From Hirudinaria manillensis (Eukaryota > Annelida > Clitellata > Hirudinida > Hirudinidae), in NCBI GenBank assembly GCA_034509925.1, contig CM067532.1, positions 4,978,142 to 5,042,141 of the forward strand: a DNA stretch of 64,000 nt, read 5' to 3'. The position numbers and the translations under genes are program-made. The notes under the pieces were generated by a model. It had not been told where the DNA came from. It did no database searches and saw only the letters and a program-made list of their open reading frames with translations. Below, piece by piece: positions 31,309 to 44,200 of the stretch. Within the stretch, counting starts at the first letter, position 1. Each line of letters begins with the position of its first letter.

Positions 31309-34300
31309 TTGGAAGTCCAAAAGAGCAACCGAAGCGTTATTTCTCAGGAAATTGTTTATCTCGATAGCACACGGTTCCGGCTGCTATAATGCCGGTGCGT
31401 ATATCTTCCCTGTTGCTTCGCCGATGCCTGACTTATCGCATGCCTTGATCAGTCACCCATTTCATGACCGAAGACAGCCTTCAAGGAAGTTGAAGTTACA
31501 GTTTGTCCTTCTTATGTCGACCGAAAATAGCTTTTAAGTTTATGAGTCTTTCTGCAATTATTCTAAACCTATGAGAGATTAACGTGGATATTGAAAGAGA
31601 AAAGTATTTAATTCTTTTTAAGCGCGAGATTAATATTCAGCGGTCTCATCAGCTCAGCTACTGATGACGCCGGTGTCCTGCACACTGGTGTCTTTTCCAG
31701 GTTCCACGTGCACACGCACGCGAGCATTCCACCTCCGCTCTGATGAGTCATGCAGGGGTTTTTACGTGGCTATTTGAGGAAACCATGAGTCATCCTGTCC
31801 AATGTCGTGCTAGGCCGGTAATTAGAATGACAGCCAAAAAGTCCGCTGTGGAAATGCGGATTGAAATAAAGGCCCAACTTTATTAGTTAAATCGGTTTAT
31901 TGAAAGTAGATGCTTAAGTTAATTAACCAAGCCAGTTTATTTATCATTTGGCAGATGGACGCCTCCGAGAATTAACGACGCCTCCGAGAATTAACGACGC
32001 CTCCGCATTGCTCTTCTTACGCCGGATATGAAGTCCCCAAATAATTTTTTAAATCGATTACCTGGTTATTTTTTTTAATGAATTCTTTCTTCCCCCCCGC
32101 TGGTCACCTGCTTGGATGCAGTGATTGATGTTTTGTAATTGCTAGGACGACGATATAAAAATATCTCAGCAGCTGATTTCTTTGTTGTTGATAATTTTAT
32201 GTTTGTATCGGAAAGTATGCAAAGGAATTGTTTATCAATTCATCTCTCTATGCTGTGTAACATCTGGGTTTTTGTTTGTGATTTGTTAATGAATAATTGC
32301 TAATGAATAATTAATGAAATGCAAAACATGGAAGGAGGAAGCCCTGCTTAACATTGACGGCAGCAACAACAGGAAGGAACACTGACGACGACGACAACAA
32401 CAGCAACATCATCATCATCAACAACATCAACACCATGGTGCTATCAAAAAACATCTGATACAAGAACACATTATAGGTTAGCCATCGATGCAGACAGAAG
32501 ATAATAAACTGGTGAAATAATTTAATTAATTAATTAATTAATTTGATAAGTTGTTAATAAAATAGGTTCATGGACGGGTTATTGAGTTGGAGTCAATAAA
32601 TTACGTAATGCAATTAACTTGATTTCATTACATTAATTTAATTAATAATCTAAAAATGTTTGCAAATGCAATCAAAACTCTACCTGTAATATTTATTTTT
32701 ATAATTATAAATTATAATTTTTATAATAATTTTTCAGCGCCTCTGTAGCTCACGCGTTCGGCGCTATATAAATGACTTATTATTATTATTATTATTATTA
32801 TTGTTATTATTATTAATTAAAATATAAAAGAATATTTTTTGTAATGTTTTCCAAAGGGTTTAATAGGTAAACGAGAATAAATAGTTTACAACAAGTGATT
32901 AATATATAGAATTAATTAATTAATTAATTAATAATTTAAATTAAATTAAAATTTAAATGGAGCTTGTAAATTTAATAATAATTAGAGTTCAGTCTACTCA
33001 AAAGTTAATTTAAAAATTATACGTTCGTGTCCAAGCGGGGATAATATATTGAATACCTCTTTCGATTATTTAAATACCTCATTAATATTCATGCGATCTA
33101 ATTAACATTCAGTATGATATCATTAATATTCATTGATTCTATTCTTATCTTCAATAGGCATCTCCTCGAGGAAAATCACGGACTAAATTCTTGAAAAACA
33201 AACGAAAATCAAATATTTATTTCAAATAAAATAAAAACATAAAAATACGAAATAATGGAAAATCAATATTTTAAAATTAAAAAAATAAAAATATTAACTG
33301 AAAATAATTTTAAAATAAAAATATTGAAAATATGATCGAATTACAGATCAATATTTGAAAATTAAAATACGATTTAGGATTTATTTCGGATTCCAGTTTA
33401 TCTGACAAGACACATGTTCAACGAACAATTGAAAGATCAAAGGTGATCTGAAATCTCCACGATGTATGCTTAAGGTCATGACCTTACCTAGAAACATGGG
33501 GGAGGTGATGATAGTGATGCTATCTATGTCTTAAGAAGAGAAGAGATGATAGGTTACCATCCCAAGTTTTTAAATTAAACACTTAAATGAAATATAATAA
33601 TAATAATACTAATCATAATCATCATCATAATATAATTATTAAATTAATATTATTATTATTTCATTACATTACTAACAATAACAATTATTATTATTATTGA
33701 TTATTGAATCATGAATTAGTCCGCCCTTCCATCTCAGAATAAATTAAAAAGTTGTTGATTAGTTGGTCAATGAAGTTAATTAATATTCCAGTTTTTTTAA
33801 CAAATTATTTATATTATTTTATAATTGTAATAAATTGTAATTTTGTACTTAAAACAAATATTATTCTAATTGGAATTAAATCGATTTTATTTCATAAATT
33901 AATTTGGTAATAAATTTCTAATATGTATGTTTATAGCACAACAACAACAACAACAGCAACAGCAACAACAGCAACAACAACAACAACAACGACGACGACA
34001 ACGACGATTACGACGACGTAGTGTCAATCACGTGATCGCATAATTCATCGAAATGTTTAAAAAAATTAACTTTTCCAAATAACTGATTCTGTGGTCGCTG
34101 CCGACTGCGCCATCTTGCGACAGTGGACGAAATTTAATGCTCATTTCGTTTAAGGAAGGCAAGTGTTTTATAGCATTCAGATTTGATTTTTTTTTCTGTA
34201 ATTTCTTGCAAAATACCAAAAAAAACGAGAAGATGTTTGCAAATTTTGGTCCGAAACAAATTCGCTTTCACTCGTGTGGGAATATAATAATTATATTTAT

Positions 34301-34923
34301 TAATTATTATTATTATTTATAATAATTAATTGTATTTCATGTAAATGAATTCAAATTGATTAAGTTTAATGGAATCTTTTCTTTCAAATTTCTTGAAAAT
34401 TTTTACTGAATTAAAAATTAAAACATTAAAATTCCCTCCTTGAATGTAAATTGTAAAACAACGACATATTTTTTTTCCTGCGGAATGTGATTTAATGAGC
34501 ATAAAAATAAATTAATATTTAAATATATATAATATTTAATGCAATTCAATAGTTTAGCGGCTTCAAAGTTTAATTTAATCGGGTTTTATTTTTAAATTAA
34601 TAAATTAAATTCGTAAACGCTAAAAATAAGTGGAAGGAAAAAAAACGGAGAGGCAGTTGATTGACAAAGTCAGCAGTGGTCTGCAGTGTTCTTGGGGGTT
34701 CGGCCGTGGTCTGGGAGGTCATCCGTGACGTCCCAGGGAAGCGCTCTTCGACAGCTCCACGCTTCACTGAGCAGATAAAATGAGGTTAAAAGACATGACT
34801 ATTAATAGCTCTTGGTCCGGAAGAAATTCCAGAAGCATCTCCACACAAAACTTCGCGCACCGTTAATCTCTTTTCCGATCGAGTTTTTCTTTGCTGTCAT
34901 CCTTCGTCTCTTCCTGCTCTTCC

Positions 34924-34958
<35 letters not shown>

Positions 34959-35237
34959 CTCGTTCGACGAAAACAGGACAGAGGATTAGGAGTTGAGGAC
35001 CCTTCAAATATTCTTGTCGCATCCTTCGCTCGGAGAGGATTTGACCCGATTGATCTCCTCTGTTTATCATTCCGAAGGTGTCTTTCTTTTCGAGTCTCGA
35101 GGACGGTGAGCAGATCCGTCAAAGACGTGTTGGAATGGACTGCGGATTAACGAGGATTTCTGACGCTCTCTTCCAGGCGCGAGTGGACGAAGCAGTTGGA
35201 AAGACACGACGTTCGACATCCACGTCTGCGGAAGGAT
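31309..35237. other. intergenic AT-rich stretch
   Basis: Upstream of the 31,308 start codon and downstream of the SUEL-lectin gene stop. Contents: a duplicated GACGCCTCCGAGAATTAAC (about 31,958-31,999), CAA/CGA trinucleotide runs (about 32,377-32,440 and 33,940-34,020), a SINE-like copy at 32,735, and a purine-rich GAGGAA tract near 34,912-34,965 (minus) that may be in the lectin gene 3' UTR. No gene is supported. Confidence 0.4.
32735..32814 (+). repeat. SINE-like core with (TTA)n tail, copy 2
   Basis: Reads CAGCGCCTCTGTAGCTCACG, CGTTCGGCGCTATATAAATG, ACTTATTATT. It shares the TGTAGCTCAC box and the GGCGCTATATAAATGAC end with the copies at 2407 and 59,423, and also the preceding CAGC. The part upstream of the core is plain AT-rich DNA, so the element is either very short or 5'-truncated. 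Confidence 0.65.
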
Positions 35238-38200
35238 TCAAAACAAAGTCGTGCTCTTTTGGCACTTTCGAAACTCGTTCGCGAAACTAGTTTCGTCGAC
35301 GAACTTCAAGTTATCGGCGTGCAACACGTGGTCTCCGCACTCGAATCGAGTCGAGTTTGGCGACGGAGGAAGGCGAATCTGCGGCATAAGTTGCGAGGCC
35401 GTCGATTGGTTGCTCGGAACTGAAAATGAGACGCTGGAAATTCCCTCGTTCAGAAATTTTTGCCCGCATAAACTTCTGTTCGAGGAAATGTTGAAGAGTT
35501 TGGTTTGCAGTAGTTGTATGTGTTGTTGTTGCTGTTGTTGGTGTTGTTGTGAGTTCGAATAAACCTGTCGCTGTTGTTGTAATTGTTGCAGTTGTTGTTG
35601 TTGCTGTTGTTGTTGTTGTTGTTGTTGTTGAAGATCCAAGTGCTGGTCGCTCGAATCTTTCGATTTGCCGATGTCTTCTTCTTTGCCTTCCTGTGCTACG
35701 AGTTTTCTGACGAAGATTTATTATTAATCAATTATAATTCATCATCACTCCAATTAATGCTCCGATTAAGTTTATAAAACTAATTGAGCACAAAGATCAA
35801 TTGCCGGAAAATAAAGAACAATATAAAACTGTAATAAGAACGACATCAAACTTCATCTGGCAAACCTGTAATGCCTAATGAGACAGCCGAGCGAAACGAC
35901 AAGAGCCACTAGAATGAAGAAAATGGCTGCTACTGTTAAGGAGAAATAAGCTGCAAAGGAAGCAATAACCCGGTAAGAAAAGGCCACGTTGGCAAACAAT
36001 TCGAGCGTGTCACTCACCTGTGCCCTCATCCACGTGTCCATCGTTACGCTTGGTCAGGTTCTCTTGAGTTGCTATAGTGACAATCACAAACCTCGATCAA
36101 GTTCGGGTTTCGCATATTTTATTGCTAAACACGTCATCAATATTTTGCCGGAAGTCTTCAACTTCGCTCAGGAATTTTTTTATTAACATTTTCAGTATTT
36201 TAAAGAATAGCATGTTTTGTTTTGTTTTTAAATTTATACAAATAAGTTTAGAATATTTTTAATGTAGGATTCGGTTTCGTTTCTGGATGTCACGTGTGAA
36301 AACGAGCGACAGAAAGTCATAAAAAGATGAAGAATTTGCTCAGCGAGGAATTGAAGCACATTTGATCGAAATGAGTCGATATTCCCTCAACATGAAAACA
36401 AGAACAATCCGGGATGAATGGACGAACGAACGGATGGATTAGCAGACGGATGGGTGGATGGGTGGATTCGCGGACGGTTGGATGTTATTGAGCACGAACG
36501 ACTAAAAGATGGAGGGTGACAACATTCGGAAACTTTTCCATCTCAAAGGAGAGCATTTTCCAGGTCGAATTAGTATCGGCAGATTATCTGGAGATTAGGT
36601 GCCACCCCGGTAGAGGGTCATTTGCATTCCTCAATGAAGCTTTACGACACCAACGACCGCTGTAAACATGGAGGAGAGAATTAATATCCATCCGCGCTCT
36701 CCAATCCGAACACATCCGTGCGATTACAGGCGCTGACAAAATCGTCAAATAAAATGCCAGGGGATTTCCACGGAAAATGAATGAGTTTCGAGGAGATTCC
36801 AAGGAATCACTTTCGATGTTTGATTCCATCGACATTTTCAAGTATCATGGCTGTAAGATGCATTACCATGTCTCACGCATAGTTTATATACATGTATTTG
36901 TATGTGTTACCGTGTGTCGTGTAAGTTTTATATATTATATATTTTATATATTAGTATGTATCTTATATATATTACCGTGTATAGTTTCAATATTGTGTTG
37001 AAGATGATGATAACAATAAGCAATTGCAGAATAAATTAATTGCTTCACCCTTTACCCATAATAATATAATTATTACGATATAAATATATCTTATTTTGCG
37101 GTTGTAAAATCAATTGCATGCTTCGATTATATGATAAATTGTAAAAATATTCACGTTAAAAATCTTTATTTATTCCAACGAACACGGGGTTGCTACGTCA
37201 TTAGTAAACGTCCTCATTTGATTGGACCCCGCGACATCACATGACTGAACTTGCATTTATTACAACCAATCACACGAGATTACAGGAAATGTTGATAACC
37301 TTCTACCATTAAGTTACGTTTTAGGAGAATTTCTGAAAATGAGAATTTATTATTGCAAAAGTCAATGATTTATGGACTTCTATGGGGCATAATTTTCCTG
37401 GCGACAGGAACAACAGCATGCAATTGCTCAAGTAAACACCAGTGCAACCTCACATAATGACATACCTGGTCACTCTAAATCAACCGGTCGGCATTCCAAT
37501 CATTTTCAATGCGCACCTGAGATTGTCTACTATACTCCTGGGATAGTCAAGTTTCGTGTTGATATTCACTTATCCATTCATCCGTCCATTACGTCCATCT
37601 ATCAATCGGTCCGTCCGTCCACTTGTCTGACCGTCCGTCCATCCGCAAATGCTAACTGATGGCTCGAGTTTTTGTTAATTTCATCTTCGGAGAGTAGCTT
37701 TTAAGCCCTCTTGATCGGAAATGTTTCACAGGAATTACATCCTCACTTGTTGAGATTGTTGTTCTTATCACGAAGTTGTCAACAACATTTTCTTGCTCAG
37801 CATTTCAGTTTGTCATAATATTATTGACTCTTTTATTTATTTATTTATTTATAATATTTATTTATTTATTTATAATATTTATTTATTTACTTATAATATT
37901 ATAACTTCGCATTTGAATATAATTTCAGATTTGACAGATACCCTCGAGGCTTCATGTTCGAGTGATGCAATAAAGACAATGAATGGAGTGAAATGCAAAT
38001 TCCTTCACTCTATGATTACCTGAAATGAGACTTTAATTAATTCCTAATTAAATTGTCTCCGGCAATTAGGAATGCATCCGTCCGTCCATCCGTCCACCCA
38101 TCCATCTATCTATTGTCATTTGAATGATTTCAAAGTGAGTTACTTGCAGAGCAGTTGACTGGATATTGTTCCACCTGCGGTTTCCACACCTGATCAAAGC

Positions 38201-41200
38201 ATTCCAACTTCCACGACTGCGATGAATCAATGCAACCCGATGTCGCATGGTTGCTGCTTGTTTTCCTGAACCAAACCCTGTCCGTCAGGAAGGGATCTGG
38301 ACAGCCCACAACTGTTAATTATTACAATTTATTCAAAATATTAACTAATTAATTAATTATTATTACAATAATAATCGATTAATAATAAGTACTTTATCGT
38401 CGCTGCTCATAACAGCAACCAATTTTCATATAACGAGATCCTTGAAAGTTTAGCGTAATCCATTATTGTTGCAACTGTTAGACGATTGTTCGACCCACAA
38501 ATGAACTTTGAAAACATCTCCAATAGAAGGAATCGACCAGAAAAAGCACAAAAAGATAACAAAGATCAAAGATAACAAAACAGTGATTTATTTTTTCTTT
38601 ACACAAAAATAGAACAAAAACATTATTTCCCTCATTTGATTCTGTGTTAAACAGAAAGGTTTGCTAAAGAAATTTTTTTTTGCTTCAGAAAGTCCATTTG
38701 ATTGATCAAATCCTTGATTAGGCATTTATCTACGAGCCAGAGTTAACTTTTATGATTCTTGGAAATTTCAAAAAATTTGAAAAAAATTGTAAAAAAAAAA
38801 AACTCCGCAGAACGGGACCAAACTTCAAACTTATAACTATGTACTTGTACTTATCCCGAAGAGATCGACCGAAAGTTATCAAGTACATAAGATTTTGAGA
38901 CATTGAGAATCCTTGAGGCAAAAGTTGATTATTTTTCTGTCAGAGTTTTCTGAAGATTTTAAATGAGAATCGAGATTTCTTGTGGGTTTCACGCTGAAAC
39001 TCAAATCATCCAATCAATTTTATCAATCAATCCAATCAAGTTTTAGAACCAATTTGAAATAAATGTTTAGATAAATATAAACTGAGTAATTAGACGGAAA
39101 CCGCAAATAGTTTAAAAATGGTTGCACTGAGAACTGAAACCCCAGAAGGACCGCAATACCCCCTGAGGGACCACAATACTCCCTGAAGGACCAAACTCTC
39201 CTCCTGCTGTGAGTGAATGTCCTAAAGAGGCGATGAAATTCACATTTCTCTCGAGGATGGACGGGAGATGTTTACCGAACAAAGTACTTCGTGAAAGCCA
39301 AAGTCAGTCGTCATGCGCCACTTCAAGACATCAATTCATCAATCGCAGATTGCATTTCTAAACTTTCAATCTTCAACTCTGTTGGCGAAAAAAGTTTGAT
39401 TGAAAGTGATTGCAATAATGGATTGTAAGTTACATCGCCAGCATTTCTATAACTTACTACAGTTCCTAAGAGTCTGCCACCCTACTTTACCCTGCAACAC
39501 CCTACAATACCCTACAACACCGCTCTTTCACTTTGAGTGGAAAGACATCCATTGGCAGGATCAAACGACTAACATTTCGAAAGTTCGTAATCCATGCAAT
39601 TTAGAAACTCGCCATGCATTCGGTTTCGCCACGAATCTGGCAGGAGATGCCGAGTCGAACGCCTCCTGGAAATCAAAATGGATATCGTTTTGCGTAGGTA
39701 TTTGTAGAAAACATGTTTAGATAAATTGAGGCAGAGTGGATAAACTAGACCGTGAAATGATATTTCTGGACCGGAAAAACGTCAGAAGTGTTTTTTAGAA
39801 GTTGCTGATCTGAAAAAAGGGGACAATATTTGGAAAGAGGAGGATAATTTCCAGGAATTTGGTCAGGGTTCATGGTTCGGGTGATGGAGCTTTACCATTA
39901 CCAGCGATGGAATCGCCAAAGGCCAACTATATTAGATTAATTACTCTTGGATCAGAAGTAAAAATGTAGTTGCGTGTCAGAATGTCGGTTGTTTAACAGT
40001 TGAAGGCAACGAATATATTGCAATTATTACGAATATAATGCAAACAATAATGAATATATTGCAATTATTACGAATATAATGCAAACAATAATGAATATAT
40101 TGCAATTATTACGATAAACTGCAAATATTCACGCAGCCAGAGTTGGTGAAATAGTGGAAGAATCGAAAACAACTTCCATCGACGAGAACTTTGAATTTGC
40201 GAGCAACAATTGCAGCCCAAAGCTGCTTTTTGTCGTGGGATTTATGCCGAAGACGAAAGCAAATGAAACGACCGCCATTCTGTTATTTCAAGTTTTTTCC
40301 TCTCGTTGGAGTTCCGAATGATTTGAAATGCAATTCGACTACATATTCGAGGGCGCGTTTTGTTTTATTTCTCAAGACTTTCTAAATATTTTTTGCCAAA
40401 AAATGTAAAGTTCAAACTATTTCATGAAACATTTCAGAGTATTTTGGAAGAAATATTCTTGAAGCCATTAATAAAATATGCTTTAAAAATGTACAACGCT
40501 TCGCGATAAAGATATTCTGATGGAAAACAAAAAAACAAAAAACATTTGCAAATCTGTTTCTCATATAACATCTGTTCTTGTTGTTTTTTGTTGTTTAAGG
40601 TTATTTCAGACTCTAACGGAGAACGTGAATTAATTTAAATATTTAATTTATTACAATTTATTAACATAAATTATGCATATTATTCGTGATGGCGTCAATT
40701 CTAAAGAAGATTCTTTTAAATCACTTCAATTCAATCTGATGCATAACTGATAATAAAATATCAACTTTATTGAACAAAATATATTAATATTATTATAATA
40801 ATTACATGAAAAATAATTTATTATAATTAGTAATTATTAATTACATTTCATTTTACGTGACACAACGAGTTAGTCAGGATAATTTTTTTGCTACCAATTT
40901 AAAGTGCTTCCTTAAGGGTTATTGTTAGAGATGTAGTTTTATTATATTGTAAGTTTTATTATGGATGTGTTAGTACTGTAAGTGATGTGTTAGTACTGTT
41001 AGGGATATGTAAGTTTTGTTAGGGATGTGTTGCTAATGTTGGTGATGTGTCAGTACTGCAAGTGATGTGTCAGTACTGCAAGTGATGTGTCAGTACTGTA
41101 AGTGATGTGTCAGTACTGAAATTATTGATGTTTGTTGAAAGCTTGTCGTAGAATCTGCGACACTCGTTGGAAAATACTTTTCAACAACCTTCACATCATC

Positions 41201-44200
41201 ATCATCATCATCATCATCATCTTCATCGTCACCCATTTCATCGTCATCTTCATCATCGCCATCATCCTCAACGGTCATTGGCGATTGTCATCAGGGGACT
41301 GCATGGCTTGATCGACTAAAAAATTAATAATTGCAGGAAATTCATTCGAAAACGACATTAAATGTTACATTTCGAAACATTATTAACTTAAATGTAGGAA
41401 GTCTAAAAATAATAAATATCAGCATAACATTTAGAAAATAATTCTTGATAATTAATTTTAAATAATAAATATCAGCATAACATTTAGAAATTAATTCCTG
41501 GTAATTTATTTCCTCGTAATTATATTGCTTTTCACTTTAATAACTTTTAAGACCAAATTTTTCACTTTTAAAATTAAACGTTTTTATTTACATTCCCGTC
41601 TTTTAGGGCGCGCAGAAGAACAGAAGAAAAAAAGAAAAAGAAAAGAAAAGGAATATATTTAGTGGTTATTTAACGTAAATCAAAATTCTAACCAATCACT
41701 TCTGGATATAGTCATTCAAATAATGTAATAAACATATAACTAAATGAGTCTTTAATAAATAATAATTACATAATTAATTATTAATAACTTTAAAAATATA
41801 TTCTACACAACCAAGGAAACGACAACGACAACGACGACAACAGTGTCAACAACAACAACAACCGCAATAGGCACGACAATAACAACAATAGAAACCTCAG
41901 GAAGGAATATTTTTTGTTAGGCACATTTAATGGAACATTAAGAAAGCCTTTAGTTTTGCTTCACGTTTCTTTATGTGCCTCATCCCGACTCCCTGTTGAT
42001 TGCTTCTCAGCAACGTTGACACCGGTCTCGTGCCTCCCATCGTCATCAGCGTCGTCGTCATCTCCGTCTTGATTATCGTCATCATCACCATCACGGCCAT
42101 CGTCGTCACCACCAGCTGCAGCTTTTTCTTTTGCATGAAAATAGTCCTTACTTCTTGCCACACCTCGTTTCTGATTGCTTCAATCCACGGCGATCAATCA
42201 GCGACGCAATCGATCAAATAAAGCAACCAATCAAGCATTTTATCAAGCAATCAGTCAATCAATCAGTCAATCAGTTAATCAATCAATCAACCAACCAATA
42301 AATAAATAAATCAATCAATCAACCAATTAATTCAGCCGAACAAATAAAATTGAAGAACAATTTTCAAAAATTAACTTAAAATTGACTTAAAATGATTCAC
42401 AAATGTTGAGGTTGAAGAAATCACTCGAATTTATTGCAAATTTCTTTAAAATGAATAATCTAATAAACAACACGTAGAAATAAAAAAACAAAAGATACAT
42501 AATACATTCTGAAATATATACTGAATGTTATTATATAACAATAATGTAGTCTGAATATGCTGCTTCAAGCTGGGTATATTAATTCAGGCCGAGTATTTCA
42601 GACACGCGCTAAAAGAAGAAGAGATTTAAACGAGCGACTGAATGTGGAAAAAACATGGGAGACAATGGCAAGATAATTCAATCGCTCCTTACGGTTGACT
42701 TGAGTCAGTAACTTGAACAGGGATTCAATCACTTTTTAGAAAGACGGACTTCAAATTCAAGCCACAACCAAGCGACATTCGAATTACATTTGAAAATAAC
42801 GTTTGCTTTATTTTAAAGAGTTAAGAATTTATCGTTAATAATAATCAATTGAATCAAAAAATGATCATTTATCCTTTTAGAGTCCAGTAAAATGACAAAA
42901 TCTATTTTTGTTTATTCACAACCGAAGCTCTAGAAATATTTTCTGAAATTTTTTTCTAAAAAGGAAGCCCCTGTTGTTATCTTACAATAGTTGTATAACA
43001 TACAATGACGGTTTAATATACAATCGTAAATTGTACGGTCAATAATATACAATCGTAAATTGTATGGTCAATAATATACAATCGTAAATTATATGGTCAA
43101 TAATATACAATCGTAAATTATATGGTCAATAATATACAATCGTAAATTATACATCTGACAAGGGTCAATAATTTACTTATTTCTTTAAGCCATTTTTGAA
43201 TAATAATTTTACAATAATGTATCCATTCCTTGTGTTTCTTCTTTCTTTTGAGTAATTTGTGTAAATAGCAATTAATTTATATAAATAACATTATAAAACA
43301 TAATAATAATAGTAATAGTAATAGTAATACCATAATATCATGGACATAAATAATCCCAATAACATCAAAATTTGACAAAACCTTAGCTCACTTACTGAGC
43401 TAAAGTCACAGGAAGCAAACTATACATGTGGAAGTATGGAAATAACATTCAAATTATTATCTGATTAAATTGTAATGATTATTATAATTTATTCAAATAA
43501 TATAATTAATACTTTATTAATTTTTTATTATCATGCATGAGGTATTATAATATGATTATAATGAGTCTTAAAAGAGCAATTACAAATGATTAAATTTAAA
43601 CATTAAAGAAGTGAATGTCAAGCAACAATTGAATCTTGCAAAGATGTCGCTTGAATCAGATTTATTTGAGTCAGAAAATGTGTTAAATTATTTATTATTT
43701 ATTTGTGTTAAATCTCAATTTAAATTTAAAATTTAACTTAACCAAGGAACAAACAGCTTTTAAATTAAGAATCTCTCAGTAGGAGCTTCATTTTTCTTGA
43801 CAAACAAACAAACGAACGAACGAACAAGCAAAAAAAAACAAACAAACAAACAAAAGAACGAACAAACCTGAACTACAAACCGAAAAACAAAAAAAAACAT
43901 AAATACTTTACGTTAAATAAAAGTGATAAAGTGTTGAAATTGAATTGAAATTCTCTCTGAAATTGCAGCCTCTCAGCTCCCACGTAATTTTCTTTCCTTT
44001 AAAACAACATGTGAGAAGCTATTTTTTTCTTCTTTTTTTGAAAATTGTTGCAATTTGTGGCAAATCAGAATGAATTCAAAGCAGAACGTCACAGGATTGT
44101 CTCGCAGTTTTTTCAACGAGTTTCGTAACGCAAAGGTCCCCAACATGTTCATTGTGACCTTTTTTTTGTTTTCCAGAAATTCATGCAAACGTTTGTCACA

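Noticed and set aside
34802-35150. Lys/Arg-rich (minus) and Phe/Leu-rich (plus) frames of about 110 codons
   Set aside because: Both arise from a purine-rich GAGGAA tract downstream of the SUEL gene stop; likely 3' UTR.
35251-35777. Plus-strand Cys/Leu-rich frames
   Set aside because: Antisense of the CAA-repeat coding exon of the SUEL gene.
39400-39720. 106-codon plus-strand frame with some Cys and Trp
   Set aside because: No recognisable domain, no convincing splice context, antisense within a SUEL gene intron.
41090-42163. Asp-rich small frames resembling acidic proteins
   Set aside because: Explained by ATC/GTC repeats in the SUEL gene intron; no splice sites give a phase match.
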